Source: Patellaria atrata CBS 101060
Taxonomy: Eukaryota; Ascomycota; Dothideomycetes; Patellariales; Patellariaceae
Assembly: GCA_010093705.1 (NCBI GenBank)
Contig: MU006101.1
Span: forward strand, 409,614 to 473,613
Length of the DNA stretch: 64,000 nucleotides
Direction: 5' to 3'
Shown: piece after piece, positions 36,430 through 47,765 of the stretch
How the letters are laid out: each line of letters opens with the position of its first letter
Numbering within the stretch: the stretch's first letter is position 1
Program-made: the position numbers and the translations under genes
The notes under the pieces: model-generated
Database searches by the model: none
Told to the model about the DNA's origin: nothing
What the model saw: the letters and a program-made list of their open reading frames with translations, nothing else

Positions 36430-39400
36430 GAGCATTTCGGCATAAGTGCGAGGGATCACCACTGTAATGGATAAGGATATCCACATCTCGGATCAAGAAC
36501 GGAGGTAATCATCCATAAACATGATTCCATAATATAGACTAACTACATCGACAGATTCCTCGTTTGAAACTTGGGAGCGTATAGAGATATCGATCTACGT
36601 AGTTAACATCAGAATCTGGTTAACCAGAATCCACAATGGTTATGGTAGTAAACTCACCTTGTCTTATCAAAAGTCGAACGCAGACTAATATAAGATAGTA
36701 CTGGTTGCAGTATCATAACTGGGATTCTAAACGAGGTGCTGCACCTTCTTGGGGAGGCGGCATGTTTCCTTTTGGCATACGCGAGCTTGAGCCACCCCAA
36801 TACCAACCACCTGCCCACAGGGAGATCAGTCCAGCATTTTCCCCATACAAGCTCTCCACTATCCGACAGGAGACAAGTACGGTATTCAAATCTATGCAAA
36901 GGGGTACGGCATGTATACCATTCTTCCTATAACCTAGCTTTCTGCAACTGACGATTCCTTTTCAAGAAGTGCTATGATAATTTGTCATCAAAGCTTTACC
37001 CTACATCTCTAATCTGGGAATCTAATTTTATACAGGGTGTTAAGCATACGGTTATTTGTCCAAGTCTGAAAATATATGCGGAGATCCCGGCAACCACAGA
37101 TGTTTCCTTTCCGGTTCACTCCTGCACTAACTCCGGTCTACGGATCGACTTTCTCGCCACGTATTTCCTTCCAATTCTCGCTTCACATTGTCTCTACCAA
37201 CAACAATTTTCAATATTATCTAAAGTTTCGTCAAATCTGGTTGAAAGCGACCTCACCCGTTTTCACCCGTCTTCGCTGGCAAAAGATGATTCGCCGCTTT
37301 CTGAACCCTAAATATCGCAAAAGAGGGTTGACCGGGCCGTTACCTACTGGAGTGAGCTAAGATTCCGCCCTACAGCCGCGTCTCCGGACATTGAATCCAC
37401 TCGGACCTTATTTAAGCGGCGCAAACCTGCTTCTGCAGTTCCCATCTCATGGAAGTGAAGACGTGGTCAGTTATAAGGGGTGAATATCTAGTCCTTGATC
37501 ATAGTACGTCCTCGTGCTAGACCAATTTTATTTTCCCTCACTTCAGCATTCAAGGCTTCGCCTCATCCGGCTGACTTGTTGGACAGCTTTCACTCCGCCG
37601 ACAAAGGTGCACTAGAAGCCGAGAGCAACTTTTCCGAACATATATTGTATTGATTAGCCAGTAGATAGGTCGTCATTCGTACACGTCAGAGTGGATTCTG
37701 CCGTGAAAACACTGGCAACTCGGTTGCCTACAATACAACCCGTTGGGACGAGACAGCTCGGACTGAAATTCTCCTCTTTCCACCCTTTTGTCCAACCGTC
37801 CAAGACATTACACGGGACTACTGAGGCAGTACATGTTACTTCAAGTACCAAACAAGGTGCTCAATTTCCCGCCTCGCAAAATTTCGCTAACCGGCAGTCA
37901 AAAAGTACACTACATCTACAGATATCTCCCGTTGTTCGCCTCACTTCGGTTTATCCGCCTCAGCACCACCCGATCTAGAAGGGGAGAATGGCGTCCATGG
38001 CCCTTCGTCTTCTTGGAAAACGGCTAATTGGGAATGACGTGGCTGGTGGCCTAAAATCCCCCTGAGCTGCTGGAGAGACGTTGTGCGTTGTTCAAAAGGT
38101 GTTTCTGGCTCTGCTGAGCCCGTAGAGCCAGAGTCAGGGCCTTCTTCTTGGGCTACCCCTGAACGATCTTTATACTGGACAGTCTGCCCTGATCTCTGCT
38201 CGGTCTACGTTAGTAACTCTGAAGGAACACGAAGATCGATGCCCTACAGTGGCAGTGCTCACCTTGCCCTCCTTGCTGTTTGTTCCGCCATTCACTTCGG
38301 CTCCTACGCTACGATTACCGCCATCCACACAATTTTGTCTTCGGTTGTTACACTCTCGGTTCCTCTGCTCAGCCATAGTTCTGAGTGGTAATGGTATACA
38401 ATAGAAGACCGTGTAGGGAGATGTGCAGCAGGGTGTGCTCTTAGGGTCAACTCAAGATGAGAATTGTAAAGGGTCGGGAAGATGTCGTGAACTAAGATCG
38501 TTTGACAATAGTAAGGGTACGGCGCACACGGAAAATTGTTCCAAAGAAAGTGTACGAAAGCTGCTGAGTTTCCCCATCACAAAGAACCTGGGTACTAGGG
38601 AGATTTTATAATCACTTTCGGATAATCTCGCGTAACGGAGAAGCCGACTAGCTGGGCTCTCAACCCTTTGCCCTGACACGTATGGACTGTATCACTACGA
38701 CGAACAAAACGCCCCACAAAGCTTACTCCTAATGCCGTTTCTTTACCAATCGGCCAGGCCTTATTGTACGCTACCTCCAGTACTCCGCAATTGGCTTTGG
38801 CTTTTTGGTATAAGTGACTGTGTGATGAAGAGACGCTTGGTTCTATGAAACAAGTTGAACACACAACGACGGATAACGTACGCAGGGTATCCTTGCTCTG
38901 AGTATCTCCGAGTGTACTCTAGGGCTAATCAAAAGCGCCGATATCTATTCTATTGTGAACAACTAACGGTTGCATGAGCTAACTCAAAACGTTCTTCTAC
39001 GAGTATAACCAAATCATCGAAGAGGGGCTATTGCATTCCATTTTCAGTACCCGTGAGTAATGTATGTTCTTAGATTTTATTGGGTGTGTGTCTGCAATTC
39101 CTCATAACACTCTACTTTACTGTCAATCACTGCCGAAGCCGGGATGATGAAACACATCCGGTGTATCATAGTATCAAACGAGTATTCAACAACATAGACG
39201 TATTCTGGTCCGGTGAGTTTCCAACATCTATTACCATCGCTCGAACATAATTCGTTGAAAGCATCGTGATCAACTCGAACTCGGTGTATTTGGAATTTGG
39301 AGAATTGGTCAAATAGCTATAGATAGAATAAACGTCCATACCACCGGGTTGTCACACATCACCTCACGATAAAAGCTATCGATTTACGGGCCTTATCTAA

Positions 39401-40018
39401 CACCCCTAGAACTTCAGAATACTGTACGCTTGGTGAACTTTCTTCAGCTTCAGTTAACCAACATGTGCTTTTCGAGAGCTTGGATTACCAACGGTGATGT
39501 TGGTCTCCGGTTGTCTCCGGTTACACAAGAACTCGTTTGGCTATATACCACTGGCGTATTAGCTTTTCCGCGACCACGTTGAGCCCTTAAGCAAAGGTGG
39601 AAGCCCCCCGATGTCGATCGCTGCGTTTATTCCAGCATTTGATTCGAGGGAATCGATGCAGCGCTTCTTCCATCACCGCTAGTCGGCAGCATATTGATAG
39701 CTTACGTATACGACTTATCAGCTTTGATAATTACCACCATCTATAGCTTGTAACTGATGTTCTATCCACTTTGCCTAGCATATGCGAGGGTGTAGATTTC
39801 CTTCTGATCCACGGTACTTTTTGAGTTCTGTGCGCTACTCTTCTTGATTTCTCACTTGAATTGAAAAGTTTTTGAAGGATGTTGCTTTTCTTTTGGCTTT
39901 TGCTCTTTTAGGAGATTATGAAAATCCCGTTAAGGGGTACATATAGGACAGTTCTGATGTAAAGAACGATCTGAAGCGTCGAATATCGTTAAAACTCTAC
40001 CTCTTCGACGTCAGCTAA

Positions 40019-40285
40019 AGCCGCCAAGCTCGGGGAAACGCGGTTACTGATCCGCACCTGGAGAAGTTCCTCATTAAGAGGAAGATCGGGCGGGACCAGT
40101 TCGCTCGTATATTCAAAGATCTACTTGAGGGGATAGACGATCAGCGGCGCCCCTTTGATACCGATGGGGTGATACTGCGGTACGAAGCACACTGGGATAG
40201 GGGCATTCGCGTGCTCGGTGTCGCACAAGTACGGAACCCTGACATTCTGGAACTGTTGCGTGGGTTTGAATTGTCGTGTGTGTGA
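40019..40285 (+). pseudogene. Isolated coding-like island, unrecognised gene fragment
   Basis: Between a TAA at 40016-40018 and a TGA at 40283-40285 lie 88 codons of protein-like sequence: HLEKFLIKRKIGRDQFARIF, then DLLEGIDDQRRPFDTDGVIL and RYEAHWDRGIRVLGVAQVRN. There is no suitable start codon and no continuation in flanking frames. The segment is GC-richer than the surrounding desert. The charged, non-repetitive composition argues for a real protein fragment; I do not recognise the family. Confidence 0.4.
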
Positions 40286-40746
40286 CAGAGCACGAAGTGA
40301 TTGTTTAGTAGCGACATTGATATATGTAGTTATATATCGGTCTGTGCACTGGATCTTCCGCCTAGCGAGGATAGAGACCGGACTAGTAGAACAATCAATC
40401 CATAATCTACGGTCTTTAGCGTACTAGTTTTGATCACGTCTTCGTTTCAAAATTCAGCCAATCCAATATCGAGAAAGAGAACGTTCTGAATGAATAATTG
40501 GTTGTATCTTTGAGTTGAACCGTGCCTGTACTTTAGGATGCGCTAACCACCGTAAATTATTGCATGGTAGTGGAGGTATAATTAAAAGACGAGCTTAGAA
40601 CTAGAGAAGATAGGGAAACGTTTGACGGCAAGGCGTGAGTAAGATTTCTATATGTAGATGCGGTCTATTGGAAACGATAACATTGATAACCCGAGGCCCT
40701 CCTGAAATCCTCTGATAATCTTTAAATGATGGAGCAAGCTAAAACA

Positions 40747-40900
40747 TAAAAGGTGGATCGTGGCGAGCCCTATTTGGTAAGAAATGGTCTTGTATGACTC
40801 GGTGGAGGTTAGCCTGCGGGAACTAGGATCATCGTGGTCGACCGATATTTTCACTCGAGTTTATAACAACCACAACTCTTCTACCTCCTCCCGTCCTTTG
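40747..40900 (+). repeat. Dispersed SINE-like repeat, copy B
   Basis: It aligns with copy A from ggtggatcgt through the core at 40806-40838 to tataacaaccacaactct. An A-box-like tggcgagccctatttggtaag lies at 40761-40781. The gap between left and core blocks is about 8 bp shorter than in copy A. Confidence 0.6.
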
Positions 40901-43900
40901 CAACCTTCTTCCAGTGCAGGAAACTCCTCGAGCACGGTGATGATCCCCCATCAAAGACCACGACACCAGCGATTCCGCTGTAGCCCTTACCTTTCGACAA
41001 GACTTCTGGAACGAGTTCACCCTTTGGATAGGACAATAGCTTCAGCTGTAGAGTTCCTATCAAGACATCATGGTTCCTACTCCTGGTCTTAAAAGAACGG
41101 AACGACGTCGGCCAGCTTCACAACCTCTCCAAAGGATTCTTCTTACTCGGCATCCTCTTCCGATCCTGCATATTATGGAACCAGAAAGTTGTACGGCATG
41201 ATGCAGCTCAAGGAAACCCTGGTCGTACAGACGTGGATGTACTTATTCCAGTACGGAAATAAGGTTGAGGAGCGTTTCACCCGACGAAGCCTGATAAATG
41301 TTAATAGTTTGGACCAGTGACTGGAGGCGGATTATTACTTTCAATAACGTTGCTTCCTGCAACATTCAAACCATTAATTATATCCGTCAAGGAGATCTCT
41401 TTACACCCTCAAGACCTTGTATGCATATGATTGGATATCTACCTATTCGTTAATATTTCCCCTACCTGATAGGTTTGTCTGCAACCTGGTTCGATGACAG
41501 GACGTACGCGAACGTCTTGAGGGCTACGGTTGTAGATAATTTTGGTAAGTACTCAGGTCGCTATACTTGATTGGTATCTCAACTGAACCTCTTATTGGCT
41601 ATTAAACTTCTGATGGCGCATGACAACGCATTAGGTGCATACTCAGCATGAGTGCAGACGATATTTAAGTTCCCTCCGTACGTATGGGAATATAGACATG
41701 TTTTATATCATGTTCCTCCCGTACACATTTCAGCTTTAAGTCTTACCCTCGATCCTTGAATCATCTGGCCAGTATCTCAACGATCTGTTCCTCGGTAACT
41801 CAGGCCCTGATATCTTCTTTAGTACTATGCTCGAGTAAGGAGCTTTCTTTGGAGAGTCTCCATCCCAGTGTAGGCAAATGGAACCATCTTAGCTCTTGCA
41901 GTGGGAACTGTTTTCTTTACAGCTTGGGAACGGACCGAGCTTCTTATTACAATTCCTATTGGGCTTACGACATGGTCCAAGAATGGGGTGTCCGTAATCC
42001 CGCGAGATGTATATGATGTGCCAGTATTTCCATATTGCGATAACTCGGGACTTTGGAGCTATTATTTTGGCAGCGGAACTTGTAACGTTCGTTATAACTT
42101 CGCATTGATGAAGTACCTCCTTTAAGGGACTGTTGAATAGGTCGGTACTGGCACCGGAAAACAGATTGAGATCTCAGACCGAGTTTTCAATTGTCCCCAT
42201 ATACAGTTCGAGGTTCTAGTTCGTTGGGCGTTCGAGGTACGCTATGTGCGAAGCTTAGGAGTCTCTGTACTGACTTGCACTTGAGTCCCGTCATCGTACT
42301 TCCAATCTCCGGTGGTTATCTCAATTATGCCTATGGACTCGTCCTTTAAGTTAGTTCGGCTGCTTTCAACAGATATAAACGTATCTATAAGACTCTAGAA
42401 ATATTTACCGGTTAAGCTAACTTAAACTTAAAACTTGATATTAAGGTCTATGGTCCTTAATATACTTCCATGGCCTGGAATAAACCCTTTCGTTTGATGC
42501 ACCGAAGACGTCACCCATTTGAGCTTCGTGGAAATGTGAGAAACCTCTGATCAAGTCCGTGTGGGAACCTGTTTACCGAACTATATCTGAGAGTCTCACA
42601 AACTTGAGTCTTCTGCTCGATCTCAAGAAACTGATGAAAAGAGAGTCACTGCGATGTGTTAGTGCGGAGTTCCGAAAGATGCGTTGAATCCTTAGTGAGG
42701 CTCCCTTTTCTTTTGGGGTTATGCGAGCTTGAGTAGCACAAGCTTTAAGAACATCACTTTCCTACCCATGCAATGATTGATCAACAAGTTCACCTTACAA
42801 ATTTCGGCACAGTTGCATAAATTTTACTTCAGATTACTATCAAACTCTGATGCGTTTCTACCGACAAGTAGGAACATGTCTGTCTCTGCACAGTCTCGTT
42901 TCTCTGCTTGTTGTATCCTCCGGATATAGGAAATGCGTACAATTTGGCTATAGAACCCTATACAGTTTTTCGGTCCAGGAACCGGGCCAGATCGAACCTA
43001 TTTTCTTGCCCTCCTTAGCCCTTCAAAAAGTTCCACAGCCATCGTCGAGTCTGTAGCCATTGTATGACTACATCCCTGCTGCTCCCTACGCGACTTCAAG
43101 CAAGACTGCGTCGCAATAAGGATTTTTCAGTTTTGACAATACTAAATATCTCGCAACAAAAGTCAGGCAATTGGGTACGAAGACTCGCAACTTTGATAGA
43201 GTCATAATGCATCCTTGCTGGCGCCATAGGATTTATGGCCTTCATACGGCCACGCCCAATATCCAGTTAGCTGGGGTTGTCCTTGGGGTTCTTCATCTCT
43301 CACCGACATTCCATTCAGTGTCTGAATGTGCGCAGGCGTATCAAAAGCAGGGAAAGTTTAGCTTGCAGTTCTCTATTGCGACGATGGAAAACGTGGTCCA
43401 ATATATGGGAAGATAGTTCCGCGCTTTAAGGTATGATTGTTCCCTTACCATATAATCTATTGCTCTGGAGTGAAGAATACATGGCGTCGTAAGGCTAACT
43501 GTCAAGGCTTGGTCTCACTTTCGCAAGAGGTCTTATGATCTAATACCAGCCTTGAGATTAAAGAATTGTACGGTATCCTAGCCAACGAGATCCTATTCGC
43601 ACACGTTTCTATGCATGTGCTGCGGACCAAACTACAGTGGTTGCCTACAAGATAAAGAGTATTTGGTGCAAGAACTCACGAACCGTCGGATATCAACGCG
43701 GTCTCTATCCACTAATGCCAAAAGGTTACGCACCGCGACGGTTTTCAAGCACATGCAACGTAGATTCTTGTGTCCCCACTCCTCACGGGTCTCAAAAGGT
43801 TCAGCTGGAGCATGCAATATACGCAATGCATCTGCAGGCGCCGCTTATTGTTCGCGTTACTCTTTCTTATCCACCACAGCTCTAGACTGGGAGTATACCG

Positions 43901-45119
43901 ACCAAGGCCCATTTTCCTCCTTCATGAATTGATCCAGTTGGAAAGACGTTGTATGAGTTTTTGAAGGTATGATCCTCTTCTGGACACCTGTTGTTGGTTG
44001 CGTGGATGACGTGGAAATTTTCTGGGAAAATGTTGCGTGTTGCTGGGAAATCATCGTGGGTTGCCCTGATTCCGCATGAGCGGCATCAGAGGTTTCTCCA
44101 TCTTCCTCCTGCGAATCAATCTCAACAACAAGACTTTGTTCAGATCTCTATAGATCTATATGAGCAGACATCCTAAAAAAGTAGAAGAAAACACTTTTCC
44201 CCTGAATTACGCAGTCGGCTTACCTCGTTCCATTGTTCTCTCGTATCCTCTGTCCGTTCCACTCCTGGACTATCTCTGCCGTCATGTGAAGTAACCGGAT
44301 TCTGACTTGTACTATTTGGAAGTTCGCGCTCGCTCATTGTGTATGACACCTAGAATAGTGGAATGTTACTGGAGCAAAGAAGAAACGGTGTCCCATTAGT
44401 TTAGGAGAAGTTCCGCTGAATGGTTCAGGAAGATGCCGATACGAGTTACTGCTCCAGTGGACAATCACCCCAACTCAATTTATGATGGGAATAGAAACGA
44501 AGAAGATGTATGAAGTTGAATATTTCCTCTACCATCCTGAGGAGTTGGAGGATTATATACAATTCTGGCTCCATTCTAGACCCGATTGAGCCTTAGGAAC
44601 TGGGAACGATTCAGCACTCTTCGGGCGCCTCTGCATTATATCAACTGTTACCATTGGCAACCTTGATATCTCCCTCGAAGCATACTATTTTCGTCTAGTG
44701 GATTCTATTTCCTAAACATGGTATTCCTTCTGGCTGTTTTCGACGATACGACAATTTTAGTACAGATCACAATGTGCCCTTGAGACATGTTACTTGTTAA
44801 AACATCATTACCTATTATACCACATCTATAGCAAGGGCAATTGAAATCCATCATTAGGTTGCGCTACTCCTGTTAGACGTGCATATAACTCAAAATAGGG
44901 CTCTCTGGTGTATCAAACGGTAATGGTTAATCCCTAACCATATGTCGCCCAAAGCTAACTGTACAAATTTTCCACAGCTATGTCTAATTTCCGCAAAAAG
45001 TTACTGCATTATTTTACTGGTACCCAGTCAAAAGCGTACCACGTGCATGGCTTTAGTAAAGACAGATTCAGTTAGGTTCCGCTCCTCAGATACAGTGCTT
45101 TACTTGAAAAGCTGAAGGT

Positions 45120-45200
45120 GTGATGTCTCGGTCGCGGTTGGTTCGAATCATCGTTCAACGAAGGAGATAGTTTAAGGTAGTGTAACTCCTATATGACCCC
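45120..45200 (+). repeat. SINE-like relic, B-box part
   Basis: A near-perfect B-box ggttcgaatcatcg begins at 45140. The downstream sequence (aacgaagg...gtgtaactcct) resembles that after the B-box at 20476. The A-box half is not clear. Confidence 0.4.
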
Positions 45201-47360
45201 AGTCTGTTTAACTTTGTCAGAGGCTCCGGGTGGTCGATCTCTGTAACCTCTAGGTCTCGGCCCGAAGCTCGGAGAGCTGATTCGTCGGATGGATGAAATA
45301 TTCTTGATATCCGTGCCTTTTTAAACTCGGCAGAATATTTTAAAAATCTGACATGCGTACCTTGACTGTTTTCGACTGTTTGATAGAAATCATTGGCTCA
45401 CTCACAACAACACTCTTCCATGTCAATTGGTAAGTGTCTAAATCTAGGACACGTCGTAGTTCCCTGGTCAGCGAGCTTCTCTTTTTTACCTGCTTGATCA
45501 TTTGTGGTCGTGTCAATGTTCACCGGTCGAATGACACTGCACCTTTCGACCTCTTTACCGTAGCTGATCTGCGCAGTTCTAGTTGGAGTAGTCTCTAATA
45601 AATTGTAATAGACTAGAAAGCGGTTCGGCACGAACCACCTGGGGTCGATCAATGATCGCTGTAAATGTCCCGCCTCAATTCAGGCGTAGCAGACCGTACA
45701 TATTATTTCAGGAGTAAAAACAAGCGGCGCTTAATATCTCGTATTCATGATGAATCCGAAGATAGCCGTGCTTTGCCTCAGTCGACAGTGATGCACTCGA
45801 AGCTCAAGTAGCTCTCTTTTCGCTTTATTTTATTCCGGGGGTATGGAACTTGAGAGATACTATCATCTGCTGTTAGTGGCTAGAACTTTACAACGTTTGA
45901 CCTATTACACTTTAGAAGCACTGTCATCTGTTCTGAGTGGCTGACGCTCTTCCTCACCGCTCCACTCAGTAGGGATCAGATCAATCCTCTGCTCCATCTC
46001 TCAGTTTCCTTAGACCCATTGCCCCTTTCTTAAGAAAACTGAGAGAAGCCAACTGCACGCGGGGACCAGTTCAGACAAACCAACGGAAGTTCTTAACAAG
46101 ATACCGGTGTAGTTATACACAAACGTCGATAGAACTACTCACAAAGCGATATGATTAAGCTGGAGCGCCTTTCGTGGTGGCTTCGCTTACACAGTACGGA
46201 TATGGTGACGAAAAACGGTCCGCGTGCAGTCAGTGACGTGCAGCAATTGCGGTTCGCGATGGTGCTTGGTTGCTTGATGGATTATTCGCGCCCTCCCGCA
46301 AGGTAGGTTTAAACGTATTCTTCACGATGTTATCTTAAAGTCAGCCTGATGTTGATACAGGACCAGAGCTCGTGCAAAGTAGCTTGTTAGATGTTGAATG
46401 AGCGCGGATAAGGTTTGATTGACTGTCTGATACATACTTGCGGAGTAACACTACCTTAAGCTATGGAAATAGAGAATTATTTAGGCGAGCTTTGCCCGTC
46501 TAGAACTGAATTAGGTAGTTCTAGGACTATCTGATGGAGTACTGTTTGGTTCCACCCGACATTGCCAGCGACGAGATGTCGTTGAAAATTTTGATGAGGC
46601 TATACACGTACATGGCCTCCCCTTGATTCTCAAAGGGCAAAGCGTAAACCTAACGATCATTGACGAGGCTTTGATAAGTTTACATACTGCGAAGTCGGAC
46701 ATGTTGTCCCAGCCGGGCGCGCTTACCAACTGTACCACCTTCCATTCCAATTCTGGGTGGGGGGACGAGGGGACGTCCAGTGACGGCACCGCCGAGACTA
46801 AGCTAAAACCCCCTTAGTTCTATCGAGTCAGGTGCAGGGAACTTCAAGCTCTTTTTTCTTCATGACCTATTGCTCCCATTTTCTGCTTCGTGCTATTATT
46901 CATATCTGGATATAGTTAGCTAACAATAACAGAGAAATTACATATCTGATGACCATTAGCGCTTTCGAAATTTCCTTCTTTTAGGGGCGCTATATCGCGG
47001 CTGACAAGTTCGATGAGTATCCTTCCACCTTTATTTGTATCTGCATGCCATGGAAGGGGCCTGTGGTAACCCGGAGGTATAGCTGTACCTAGAGCTCTGG
47101 ATACAGCTCGAGCGCACACACATGGCAAAAGAAGCAAGCAACCAACCTCCCGGCATTGACGACATGCACAACACGAGTCGTCCCGCTCGTTCCCTGCCCC
47201 GGACGGCAATATCGACGGACTCCCAGTCCTGCATCATATACATCTTCATCGTCGTCGCAGCTGTGCAAAAATTTCCCGCGCCAAAGCTATCCAAACTCTC
47301 TAGCAAGTGTCCAGCCTAAGCTCATCGGTCATTTTTCGTCTGCTGTGTCGTCAGAGGCGG

Positions 47361-47403
47361 ATAGCTCCCTAGAGCTGGTGATGGTATCTTCGGATCAGAT
47401 AAA
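47361..47403 (+). promoter_or_regulatory. GATA cluster with SreA-type site upstream of siderophore transporter
   Basis: ATCAGATAA at 47395-47403 matches the SreA (iron-repressor GATA factor) consensus ATCWGATAA known from Aspergillus. Two more GATA cores lie within 35 bp, at 47361 (+) and 47386 (-). The site is 363 bp before the transporter start codon. Iron repression is inferred. Confidence 0.6.
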
Positions 47404-47765
47404 ATAAGATCGATCAGATTACGAATTTTAATCGTCGCATCCCACTCACTTCATCATCGTCCTCGACTCAGAGCTGTTTTTGGGACTGCTAATTCCGCAT
47501 CCTTGTCCTGGTCCAGTTTATTAGTGCTCTCCGTTTATCGCTTCACCCTTAGCTGCTGGGGATGAAGGGCAAATTTGCAACCCAAATTCGAATTTTTTTC
47601 GCGCTGGCGTCACTTGGCGTGACGGTCGTCCCCAGCACGTCCGCTGATCGTGTAATCTAATCAATCTCATAAAGCTACCCTTTCCCCTTCCCCCTGCTAC
47701 AGTACAATCCTCCTCCCAGATCTTTGATTGTGAGCTTGCAGCATTTCCCTTACGAGTAGGGAACC

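Larger units (their letters stand above)
33824..47765. other. Gene desert, about 13.9 kb
   Basis: No complete gene is visible on either strand. The longest frames are about 110 codons and look random. The content includes SINE-like copies near 34562, 40747 and 45120, a possible tRNA-like head at 36043-36060, an (AAC)6 run, one coding-like island at 40019-40285, and a GC-richer patch at 47090-47330 with a 65-codon frame I do not recognise. Base composition is near 45% GC without long AT-only blocks. It reads as old, heavily mutated repeat-derived DNA. The last few hundred bases form the siderophore transporter promoter. Confidence 0.6.

Noticed and set aside
34896-38864. CRISPR-like or satellite arrays in the gene desert
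   Set aside because: No regularly spaced direct repeats; only scattered short frames and one AAC microsatellite.
46690-46745. tRNA-like sequence on the minus strand (ggtacagttggtaagcgcgc)
   Set aside because: A good D-arm word, but the anticodon loop lacks U33 and there is no T-arm; not a functional tRNA and too short to call a SINE copy.
47122-47319. 65-codon frame in a GC-richer patch upstream of the siderophore transporter
   Set aside because: No recognisable protein, no own promoter; lies in the transporter's regulatory region.
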